From NCBI GenBank assembly GCA_019090225.1, contig JAHRWI010000207.1, positions 1 to 7,191 of the forward strand: a stretch of DNA of 7,191 nucleotides. The letters are read 5' to 3'. Under the pieces are notes generated by a model. That model was given only the letters and a program-made list of their open reading frames with translations. It did not search any database and had not been told where the DNA came from. A program made the translations under genes and the position numbers. This DNA comes from Porticoccaceae bacterium. GTDB lineage: Bacteria; Pseudomonadota; Gammaproteobacteria; Pseudomonadales; Porticoccaceae. This document shows, piece after piece, positions 1 through 5,589 of the stretch (the first letter of the stretch is position 1; every line of letters starts with the position of its first letter).

Positions 1-811
1 CGTTATTTATCCAGTACAGGGCATGTGGAAATGGGGCGGCGGTTTTCTAGATGCTGCTGGTTTCCTTGATTTTGCCGGTTCTGGTGTGGTGCATATGACA
101 GGTGCCGCTGGTGCCCTGGCTGGTGTACTGCTTTTGGGTGCGCGCAAAGGTAAGTATGGTGCTGATGGATCTGTGAAGGCTATTCCAGGTGCCAATATGC
201 CACTCGCTGCCCTGGGTATGTTTGTGCTCTGGGTGGGCTGGTTCGGTTTTAATGGCGGTTCTGAGCTAAAGGTCTCCGATATTGGCGAAGCTAACGCGGT
301 GGCAGATATTTTTGTCAATACCAATGCCGCTGCCGCTGCGGGACTGATTGCAGCGTTGATCATGGCGCGTGTGATGTTTGGTAAAGCTGATTTGACCATG
401 GCCATTAACGGTGCACTGGCTGGCTTGGTGGCTATTACCGCTGAACCGCTGACTCCGGGACCCATGCTGTCGACCTTGATTGGCGGTATCGGTGGTGTTC
501 TCGTGGTATTTTCAGTAGTTGCAATGGATAAAATCCGTATCGATGACCCAGTGGGTGCTATCTCAGTCCACGGTGTTGTGGGTATCTGGGGTTTATTAGC
601 GGTTTGCTTAAGCAACCCTGATGCTACCTTAGGCGCTCAATTACTGGGTATCGGGGTCATCTTTGCCTGGGTCTTCGGGGCGAGCTTGTTGGTCTGGTTC
701 ATTCTTAAAGCGACTGTAGGTATTCGGGTTAGCGAAGAGGAAGAGTACGAAGGAGTGGATATGTCTGAGTGTGGTATGGAGGCTTATCCAGAGTTTACGA
801 CTGCAAAATAA
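1..811 (+). CDS. amtB: Ammonium channel/transporter Amt, C-terminal part (5' end outside window)
   Basis: Inner-membrane channel of the Amt/MEP/Rh family that conducts ammonia/ammonium. The frame is open from base 2 and gives 269 residues; the N-terminal helices lie outside the window, so the ATG at 23 is internal. Counting from that Met, the family motif DFAGSGVVH holds the Asp (16) and first pore His (24), VGWFGFN holds the pore Trp and Phe (73, 76), and ISVHGVVGIWG holds the second pore His (183). About seven hydrophobic segments follow one another. The cytoplasmic tail GIRVSEEEEYEGVDMSECG (about 233-251) matches the conserved tail that PII proteins contact. The wording around WKWGGGFLDAAGF and LGARKGKYG looks closer to the broad bacterial Amt group than to Escherichia coli AmtB (from memory). 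A PII gene follows at 1024, and a terminator closes the gene at 834-858. Confidence 0.95.
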   Translation, partial: VIYPVQGMWKWGGGFLDAAGFLDFAGSGVVHMTGAAGALAGVLLLGARKGKYGADGSVKAIPGANMPLAALGMFVLWVGWFGFNGGSELKVSDIGEANAVADIFVNTNAAAAAGLIAALIMARVMFGKADLTMAINGALAGLVAITAEPLTPGPMLSTLIGGIGGVLVVFSVVAMDKIRIDDPVGAISVHGVVGIWGLLAVCLSNPDATLGAQLLGIGVIFAWVFGASLLVWFILKATVGIRVSEEEEYEGVDMSECGMEAYPEFTTAK

Positions 812-833
812 AGTAACATTAACACCTACTTTC

Positions 834-858
834 GGGGGACTTTAAGTCCCCCTTTTTT
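834..858 (+). terminator. Intrinsic terminator after amtB
   Basis: GGGGGAC, loop TTTAA, GTCCCCC, then six T (853-858). The stem is seven perfect GC-rich pairs and can extend by A-T pairs into the loop. It lies 22 bases past the amtB stop. There is no matching A-run on the left side, so it should act on plus-strand transcription only. It separates amtB from the PII gene downstream. Confidence 0.9.
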
Positions 859-974
859 GTTTCTGTCTCACATTGATTTTGAACAGATGCATTATGGTGC
901 GGAAAAGTGTATCTTTTTCCCCGTTTGAGCCACCAGGCTAAGTCTTAATTGAGTATTCTGATTTAAAGTTCTGG

Positions 975-988
975 CCCTGAATTCAGGG
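975..988. promoter_or_regulatory. Perfect 14-bp palindrome upstream of PII gene, possible operator
   Basis: CCCTGAATTCAGGG is its own reverse complement and ends 35 bases before the PII start codon. It has no loop, which suits a dimeric protein-binding site better than an RNA hairpin. The flanking bases do not extend the symmetry. I cannot name a regulator. I also looked for the sigma-54 signature GG-N10-GC through 812-1023 on the plus strand and found none; the nearest is GG-N9-GC at 986-998, one base short. Its role as an operator is an inference. Confidence 0.35.
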
Positions 989-1023
989 TGGGACTTGCCA
1001 TTGTAAATAACGAGGAATAACTT

Positions 1024-1362
1024 ATGAAGTTGATCACCGCGATCATTAAACCCTTTAAGCTAGATGATGTCCGTCAAGCGCTTGCCGACGTGGGTGTTCA
1101 AGGTGTCACTGTCACGGAAGTCAAAGGCTTTGGTCGACAAAAAGGTCATACCGAATTGTATCGGGGTGCTGAATATGTGGTGGACTTTTTACCCAAGGTG
1201 AAACTTGAGATAGCCGTGGCAGACAGTATGGTCGATGCGGTTGTTGAATCGGTGATCAAAACAGCCAGCACCGGTAAGATTGGTGACGGCAAAATATTTA
1301 TCTCCTCGCTGGAAGAAATTATTCGTATTCGTACCGGCGAAACCGGTGAGGAAGCAGTATAG
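1024..1362 (+). CDS. glnK: PII nitrogen-regulatory protein (GlnK/GlnB family)
   Basis: Trimeric cytosolic signalling protein that binds ATP/ADP and 2-oxoglutarate, and reports nitrogen status to Amt channels, NtrB and the glutamine synthetase adenylyltransferase. The 112 residues match the usual family length. The start is fixed by the conserved opening MKLITAIIKPFKLDDV and a GAGG site at 1012-1015, eight bases before the ATG. The T-loop carries YRGAEY with Tyr51, the uridylylation site. The nucleotide-binding loop TGKIGDGK sits at 83-90, and RIRTGE with Arg101 and Arg103 closes the fold. Residue 54 is Asp, as in E. coli GlnB, where E. coli GlnK has Asn; the position beside amtB argues for the name glnK. 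It lies downstream of amtB, not upstream as is usual in proteobacteria, and is separated from it by a terminator. It converges on xerC. Confidence 0.95.
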   Translation: MKLITAIIKPFKLDDVRQALADVGVQGVTVTEVKGFGRQKGHTELYRGAEYVVDFLPKVKLEIAVADSMVDAVVESVIKTASTGKIGDGKIFISSLEEIIRIRTGETGEEAV

Positions 1363-1386
1363 CCTCAGCAGCGCGTAGCTGAGCTA
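1360..1386. terminator. Hairpin spanning the glnK and xerC stop codons, possible weak terminator
   Basis: CTCAGC (1364-1369) pairs with GCTGAG (1378-1383) around the loop AGCGCGTA. Skipping C1363, the glnK stop TAG (1360-1362) pairs with CTA (1384-1386), which is the xerC stop read on the other strand, giving nine pairs with one bulge. For plus-strand transcription a run of seven T lies at 1395-1401, eight bases beyond the stem, which is further than a canonical terminator. On the minus strand no T-run follows. Its function as a terminator is therefore uncertain. Confidence 0.35.
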
Positions 1387-2379
1387 ATCAGACGTTTTTT
1401 TGCGTAATGCTCGCGGGTGTGCCTGGTCGTAAGTTTTCGCCAGGTGTTGAAAATCAAGATGAGTATAGATTTGTGTCGTGGACAGATTTGCATGGCCCAG
1501 CAATTCTTGAACAGCACGTAGATCGCCACTGGATTCAAGTAAGTGGCTAGCAAAAGAATGACGTAGCATATGGGGGTTCACCCGCTGGTCAAGACCTTGC
1601 TTAGCGCTCAGGTGAGCAAGCCTTTGTTGAATAGCTCGATGGCTCAGGCGTTGACCACGCTGACTCAAAAATAACGCTTGTTGATCGTCCTCTACACCTG
1701 TGCTGGCACCCGGTCGCTGTGGGCGTAGACCTAACCACTCGCGAAGTCTTAATAAGGCTGGTGCGCCGACCGGAAGGGTTCTGGTTTTATTTCCTTTGCC
1801 CAGCACGGTGACGGTATGATCGGCGAAGTCAAGATTGTTGATATTAAGGCTGGCCAGTTCAGCTAAGCGTAAACCCGAGGAATAGAACAATTCAATCATG
1901 GCCCGATCGCGATGGGCTAACCAGCTGCTACCGGTTACCTCCATAAATTGATTGCTCTGGTCGACGTCCAGTACTTTGGGTAGTCGACGATTTTTTTTCG
2001 GGGCGTTAATGCCGACACTGGGGTCCGACTCCAGCCATTGTTTACGAATGGCATAGCGAAAAAAAGCACGTAGCGAGGATAACCAGCGTTGCAAGCTAGC
2101 GCCGCCGAGTCCGCCTTTATGTAAATTGGCCAGACATTGGCGGATATGGAGGCTGTCGATTTGCTTGAGGGATTGCAGGTTTTCAGCCTGGGTCCAGCGG
2201 CTTAATTTGCCTAAATCCCGGAGGTAATTAGTGACGGTGTGGGGCGATAAATTACGCTCGGAGGCGAGGTAATGTTTAAAGCTGTCGAGCTCAGTTTTAT
2301 TGGGAACCGAAAGGTTGGGGCTTAAGTTAGCGGGTCTTAAGTTGACGGGCTTTGAACTTTTATCGGCTTCAGAGCCCAT
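1384..2379 (-). CDS. xerC: Tyrosine recombinase XerC
   Basis: Site-specific recombinase that, with XerD, resolves chromosome dimers at dif during cell division. The 331 residues hold an N-terminal SAM-like core-binding domain (about 28-115) and a C-terminal catalytic domain (about 135-320). All six catalytic residues are visible: Arg171 in SSGLRLAEL, Lys195 in GKGNKTR, His270 and Arg273 in HMLRHSFASH, His296 in LGHANLSTTQ and Tyr305 in IYTHLDF. Compared with E. coli XerC (298 residues, recalled) it has about 25-30 extra N-terminal residues and about seven extra between Lys and the first His. The ATG at 2379 is the only Met before residue 146; no good Shine-Dalgarno site precedes it, and it starts five bases after the DUF484 stop, so translation is probably coupled. 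The position downstream of dapF-DUF484 marks it as XerC rather than XerD or an integrase. The HAD hydrolase gene that often follows xerC is absent. Confidence 0.95.
   Translation of the reverse strand: MGSEADKSSKPVNLRPANLSPNLSVPNKTELDSFKHYLASERNLSPHTVTNYLRDLGKLSRWTQAENLQSLKQIDSLHIRQCLANLHKGGLGGASLQRWLSSLRAFFRYAIRKQWLESDPSVGINAPKKNRRLPKVLDVDQSNQFMEVTGSSWLAHRDRAMIELFYSSGLRLAELASLNINNLDFADHTVTVLGKGNKTRTLPVGAPALLRLREWLGLRPQRPGASTGVEDDQQALFLSQRGQRLSHRAIQQRLAHLSAKQGLDQRVNPHMLRHSFASHLLESSGDLRAVQELLGHANLSTTQIYTHLDFQHLAKTYDQAHPRALRKKTSD
2321..2350 (-). repeat. 15-bp imperfect tandem duplication within the xerC 5' end
   Basis: CTTAAGTTAGCGGGT (2321-2335) is followed directly by CTTAAGTTGACGGGC (2336-2350), 12 of 15 bases identical. 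The unit is five codons, so the frame is kept; it encodes PVNLR-PANLS, and a related PNLSV follows. It falls in the unconserved N-terminal extension, outside the DNA-binding core. Confidence 0.6.
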
Positions 2380-2384
2380 AAGGA

Positions 2385-3083
2385 TTAGCTCAGTAACTTA
2401 GGGGCGACTCTATTAAGGACTTCGGCGATATAGCTCAAAAACAAGGTGCCCATGCTGCTGCGATAGTGATTTGGATCGCTGTTGCCGATAGCCAGAATGC
2501 CAAAAATATTACCGTGATAAAGTGGCACCGCAGCCACCGATCCGATTTTATCCGCATCATCACCGAACAGAAACTCAAGTTCGTCCTGGCGGAGCACACC
2601 ACAGATCGCCCGATTCGTTCGCAACAAGGTGCCGATGGCACTTTGGGCTTCATCCAGACCCACGACCCGAGCGTGGCTGGTGAGAATTTTGTCCTGGTCG
2701 CCTAAGAGGATAAGTTTGTGGTATTGAACCCTAAAGTCGGTGCCGAGGCTCTCGTAAAGTGCGGTAACGATGGCATCAAGATTGGGAGCTTCGAGAATAC
2801 TTAGCACTAAGCGTTTGGTCTTCTCAAACAGTTTGTCGTTGTCGCGAGCAGATTCGAGGAGGTTATTGAGCCGTGCGCGCATTTCCATATTACGTTCGCG
2901 GAGCACACTGATCTGTCGCTCGATCAGGGATACTGCTTTGCCGCTTTCGTGGGGGAGTTCAAGGCGTTCAATAAGCTCTGGGTGTAGATCGAAAAAGTCG
3001 AGGTTAGCACTCAGAAAAGCACTAACCTGCTGGGCGCCCAGTTCCGTATCGCGTGGCCGCTGGGGCTTGTTGGTATCGCTCAT
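2385..3083 (-). CDS. DUF484 family protein (YigA-like, GAF-type fold)
   Basis: A 232-residue protein of the DUF484 family, found between dapF and xerC in many gammaproteobacteria (E. coli yigA). No enzymatic role is established. The N-terminal part has the family's wording VSAFLSANLDFFDLHPELIE (19-38) and LPHESGKAVSLIERQ (43-57). A charged helix likely to form a coiled coil runs from about 52 to 97. The C-terminal part (about 98-228) looks like a GAF domain, with AAVPLYHGNIFGILAIGN (184-201) as its typical final strands. The reading frame extends upstream to 3257 inside dapF, but the conserved N-terminus and the ATGA overlap with the dapF stop favour the ATG at 3083. There is no clear ribosome-binding site, so coupling to dapF is likely. 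The stop is five bases before xerC. Confidence 0.9.
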   Translation of the reverse strand: MSDTNKPQRPRDTELGAQQVSAFLSANLDFFDLHPELIERLELPHESGKAVSLIERQISVLRERNMEMRARLNNLLESARDNDKLFEKTKRLVLSILEAPNLDAIVTALYESLGTDFRVQYHKLILLGDQDKILTSHARVVGLDEAQSAIGTLLRTNRAICGVLRQDELEFLFGDDADKIGSVAAVPLYHGNIFGILAIGNSDPNHYRSSMGTLFLSYIAEVLNRVAPKLLS

Positions 3084-3913
3084 ATTTTTATTCGCCCTTG
3101 AAATACAGTGGTTGCAGGTCCCGTCATGGTAACGGCCTGGCCTTCGCCCTGCCATGAAATGTCGAGCTGGCCGCCCTTCAGATAAACAGTTACCGATGAG
3201 TCTAACAGGTCTTGCTGGATGCCTGCCACAACGGCAGCGCAGGCACCACTGCCGCAAGCCTGGGTTTCAGCGGCACCACGTTCATAGACTCTGAGTTTTA
3301 TTTCCCGACGCGATACGACTTCCATAAATCCCGCGTTAACTTTTTCTGGGAAGTCGGGGTGGCGTTCTATTTGCGGGCCTAATTCGGCAACCGGCGCGTT
3401 GGCAATGTCATCGACCTGTAATAGAGCATGAGGATTCCCCAAAGACAGTGCTGCGAGCTGATAGATAGTGCCATTAATATTCAGTGGATAAAGTGTTTGC
3501 ACGTCATTGCGCTTGAGGGGAATACCGCTCGGCTCAAATATCGGAACCCCCATCACCACGGCGATATCTTCGCCACCATCAATGTGCAGTTCTAATATGC
3601 CTGCATGGGTCTGGACCTTGAGATGGGTTTTGCCGCTGAGTTTCTGATCCCGAACAAACTTGGCAAAGCAGCGTGCGCCGTTACCACACTGGGCGACTTC
3701 ACTGCCGTCGGCGTTAAAAATGCGGTACTGAAAGTCAACATCAGGGATGGTGGGTGGCTCCACCAGTAAAATTTGGTCGCAGCCGATACCTCGGTGGCGG
3801 TCGGCGAGTTTACGTGCCAGGGTGGAGCTCATATCGATGGCTTGAGAGACTCCGTCAATGACGACAAAGTCATTGCCAAGACCATGCATTTTTGTAAATC
3901 GAATGGATATCAT
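3080..3913 (-). CDS. dapF: Diaminopimelate epimerase
   Basis: PLP-independent cytosolic epimerase that converts LL- to meso-diaminopimelate, feeding both lysine and peptidoglycan. The 277 residues are full length for the family. The opening KMHGLGNDFVVID (8-20) is characteristic. The two catalytic cysteines are Cys76 in AQCGNGARCFA and Cys220 in QACGSGACAA; their spacing of 144 equals that between Cys73 and Cys217 of the Haemophilus influenzae enzyme. NADGSE (67-72), GNPHA (159-163) and YERGAAET (210-217) are further conserved substrate-site segments. The start ATG overlaps the lysA stop (ATGA) and the stop overlaps the DUF484 start in the same way. No strong Shine-Dalgarno site is visible. 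It sits directly after lysA, which uses its product. Confidence 0.97.
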   Translation of the reverse strand: MISIRFTKMHGLGNDFVVIDGVSQAIDMSSTLARKLADRHRGIGCDQILLVEPPTIPDVDFQYRIFNADGSEVAQCGNGARCFAKFVRDQKLSGKTHLKVQTHAGILELHIDGGEDIAVVMGVPIFEPSGIPLKRNDVQTLYPLNINGTIYQLAALSLGNPHALLQVDDIANAPVAELGPQIERHPDFPEKVNAGFMEVVSRREIKLRVYERGAAETQACGSGACAAVVAGIQQDLLDSSVTVYLKGGQLDISWQGEGQAVTMTGPATTVFQGRIKI

Positions 3914-5166
3914 TGTGCTTCTGGCAACGTCCGCTCTCCCTGCATCAAACTGTCGATAGATTCTCGCGCTCTGACCAGGTGTGCGGTTTCCTTGTCGACC
4001 ATGATTTCTGGGGCTCGTGGTCGCGAATTATAATTAGAACTCATGGTAAAACCGTAAGCCCCCGCTGAATGGATGCAAAGCAGGTCGCCGGGCTTGATGG
4101 CAAGCCGACGATCCTTACCGAGAAAATCACCGGTTTCACAGACCGGACCGACAATATCATAAACTTCCTCGGTCTTACTGTCTCGATAGACAACGGATTC
4201 AATGTTTAACCAGGCTTCATATAGTGCGGGTCTGATCATGTCGTTCATCGCAGCATCAACCACAGCGAATTTCTTGTCGCCGTTATCTTTAATATATTCG
4301 ACTTTGCTTAGCAATATACCAGCATTGGCGGCTATAGAGCGACCTGGCTCCAGGATCAAGGTCAGGTCGTGATTGCCTAATTTGTTAAGGATTGCGGCAA
4401 TATAGTCGTCGATGGGTGGTGGAGATTCGTTTTTGTAGCGGACACCCAGGCCACCACCTAAATCCAGATGCTTGATGGTGATACCGGACTCAGACAAGTT
4501 ATCGACCAGTGCCAGGGTGCGATCAAGGGCGTCGAGAAAAGGTGCGATTTCGGTGAGCTGCGAGCCGATATGGCAATCAACACCGGTGACATCGATATGA
4601 CTCAATGTAGCGGCACGCTGGTAGACGGTTACAGCCGTGTCGATACCGATACCAAACTTATTTTCTTTCAGACCGGTGGAAATATAAGGATGGGTCAGGG
4701 CATCAACATCGGGGTTAACACGCAGAGACACTGCAGCGGGGACATTCAGGCGAGCCGCGATACCTTGGATTTGATCGAGCTCGCCTTCAGATTCGACGTT
4801 AAAGCAATGGATGCCGACTTTGAGTGCGTACTCAATTTCATCTGCGCGTTTACCAACGCCCGAAAAAACTGTTTTATCGGCGCGTCCACCGGCTCGTAAC
4901 ACCCGTTGTAACTCGCCTGCGGAAACAATATCAAACCCCGCACCCAGGTCGGCTAGCACTTTGAGCACGGCCAGGTTTGAGTTGGCTTTTACCGCATAAC
5001 AGATGAGATGTGATTTGCCAGATAGTGCTTGCTGATAGGCTAAAAAGTGATCGCTCAGCGCCTGTTTCGAATAGACATAGGCTGGAGTCCCATAACGGGA
5101 TGCAATGTCGGTCAGCGGTACGCCTTCTGCATACAACTGGCCTTTTGAGTAGGCGAAGTGATTCAT
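3910..5166 (-). CDS. lysA: Diaminopimelate decarboxylase
   Basis: PLP enzyme of fold type III that decarboxylates meso-diaminopimelate to L-lysine, the last step of lysine synthesis. The 418 residues form a TIM-barrel domain and a C-terminal beta domain. Lys60 in CYAVKANSN is the Schiff-base lysine. His199 in CHIGSQ, the glycine loop LDLGGGLGV (234-242) and EPGRS (273-277) bind the cofactor. Cys343-Glu344 in VCETGDFL and Tyr371 in GAYGF supply the active site across the dimer. The frame is open upstream to 5331, but the family N-terminus (MNHFAYSKGQLYAEGVPL) fixes the start at 5166. No Shine-Dalgarno site precedes this ATG. It lies 46 bases after lptM and overlaps dapF by four bases. Confidence 0.97.
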   Translation of the reverse strand: MNHFAYSKGQLYAEGVPLTDIASRYGTPAYVYSKQALSDHFLAYQQALSGKSHLICYAVKANSNLAVLKVLADLGAGFDIVSAGELQRVLRAGGRADKTVFSGVGKRADEIEYALKVGIHCFNVESEGELDQIQGIAARLNVPAAVSLRVNPDVDALTHPYISTGLKENKFGIGIDTAVTVYQRAATLSHIDVTGVDCHIGSQLTEIAPFLDALDRTLALVDNLSESGITIKHLDLGGGLGVRYKNESPPPIDDYIAAILNKLGNHDLTLILEPGRSIAANAGILLSKVEYIKDNGDKKFAVVDAAMNDMIRPALYEAWLNIESVVYRDSKTEEVYDIVGPVCETGDFLGKDRRLAIKPGDLLCIHSAGAYGFTMSSNYNSRPRAPEIMVDKETAHLVRARESIDSLMQGERTLPEAQ

Positions 5167-5212
5167 GGTTTGAGTGGCTGAAGTTACAAGGTTTAGATTG
5201 CAGGCGCTTCGA

Positions 5213-5416
5213 TTACAGGGGTGAGCTAGCGGAAGATTCGCCTTGTTGAGGCACTTGTTGTTTAGTTGGAGCAGGTTGCTGTTCCACCGGAGGTGCCGGG
5301 ATATAGAGTGGGCCTTTATTACCGCAAGCACTTAACCCGCCAAGGCCAAGCCCGCCTAGACACAACAGCAAAAAAACCACGAAGGCTGAATGTTTGGTGG
5401 CGTAACGAAATTTCAT
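5213..5416 (-). CDS. lptM: Small lipoprotein, LptM (YifL) family
   Basis: A 67-residue predicted outer-membrane lipoprotein. A basic N-terminus (KFRYATKH) leads into a hydrophobic signal segment (about 11-28) and the lipobox LSAC, with Cys31 as the lipidated residue after cleavage. The mature start CGNKGPLY is the hallmark of this family, which lies next to lysA in many proteobacteria. In E. coli LptM helps the LPS translocon protein LptD to mature; that role is transferred here by family and context. The rest of the mature protein is short, rich in Pro, Gln and Ser, and probably disordered. The start ATG has a GAGGG site ten bases upstream. It is the first gene of the operon running through lysA, dapF, DUF484 and xerC. 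Confidence 0.88.
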   Translation of the reverse strand: MKFRYATKHSAFVVFLLLCLGGLGLGGLSACGNKGPLYIPAPPVEQQPAPTKQQVPQQGESSASSPL

Positions 5417-5424
5417 AGTGTGAA

Positions 5425-5441
5425 GCCCTCATGGCGAGGGC
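5425..5441 (-). promoter_or_regulatory. Hairpin that would cover the lptM ribosome-binding site
   Basis: Read on the minus strand, GCCCTC, loop GCCAT, GAGGGC form a perfect six-pair stem. The right arm is the Shine-Dalgarno sequence of lptM, eight bases before its ATG. If the transcript starts at the promoter at 5445-5474 (start near 5438), part of the left arm is missing and the stem cannot fully form; a start further upstream would include it. The role is an inference from the sequence. Confidence 0.35.
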
Positions 5442-5444
5442 CGG

Positions 5445-5474
5445 AGTATACCGGTAGCGGGCTTCTATACTCAA
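5445..5474 (-). promoter_or_regulatory. Candidate sigma-70 promoter for the lptM-lysA-dapF-DUF484-xerC operon
   Basis: On the minus strand, TTGAGT (5469-5474, four of six matches to the -35 box) is separated by 18 bases from TATACT (5445-5450, five of six matches to the -10 box). Transcription would start near 5438, about 22 bases before the lptM ATG. A second -10-like hexamer, TATAGA (5466-5471), overlaps this -35 box but lacks a well-spaced -35 of its own. Confidence 0.45.
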
Positions 5475-5589
5475 TTGGAGATTGACCAATAGTGGGTTTA
5501 GGCCCAGCCTGAGGCTCGCCGAGTCTGCGTCTGATACAGGTTTGAGAAACCAGTTTGACTATCCAGTTAAGAGGAATATGCCCCCCCCA

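Noticed and set aside
7..615. Long minus-strand open frame (202 codons) opposite amtB
   Set aside because: Its residues are low-complexity Ala/Pro/Ser/Thr, as expected of a frame opposite a hydrophobic membrane protein. The plus-strand frame carries all the Amt motifs.
885..920. TGGTGC at 895-900 as an NtrC site or sigma-54 -24 element upstream of PII
   Set aside because: Only one half of an NtrC site is present, the other half is poorly matched, and the bases where the -12 GC should be are TG.
3084..3257. Upstream extension of the DUF484 frame (58 extra codons)
   Set aside because: It lies wholly inside dapF in another frame, has unlikely composition (many Arg and Cys), and the family N-terminus begins at 3083, where the ATG overlaps the dapF stop.
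4468..4899. Plus-strand open frame of 143 codons opposite lysA
   Set aside because: Shadow of lysA, which shows all active-site motifs on the minus strand; no ribosome-binding site or recognisable family.
5167..5331. Upstream extension of the lysA frame (55 extra codons)
   Set aside because: It overlaps lptM, does not resemble LysA, and the conserved LysA opening begins at 5166.
5474..5490. ATTGG / CCAAT inverted repeat near the lptM -35 box as an operator
   Set aside because: Five pairs with a seven-base spacer in an AT-rich region is easily due to chance.
5539..5551. GGTTT-GAG-AAACC small hairpin as an argH terminator
   Set aside because: Only five pairs, a three-base loop and no T-run on the minus strand.
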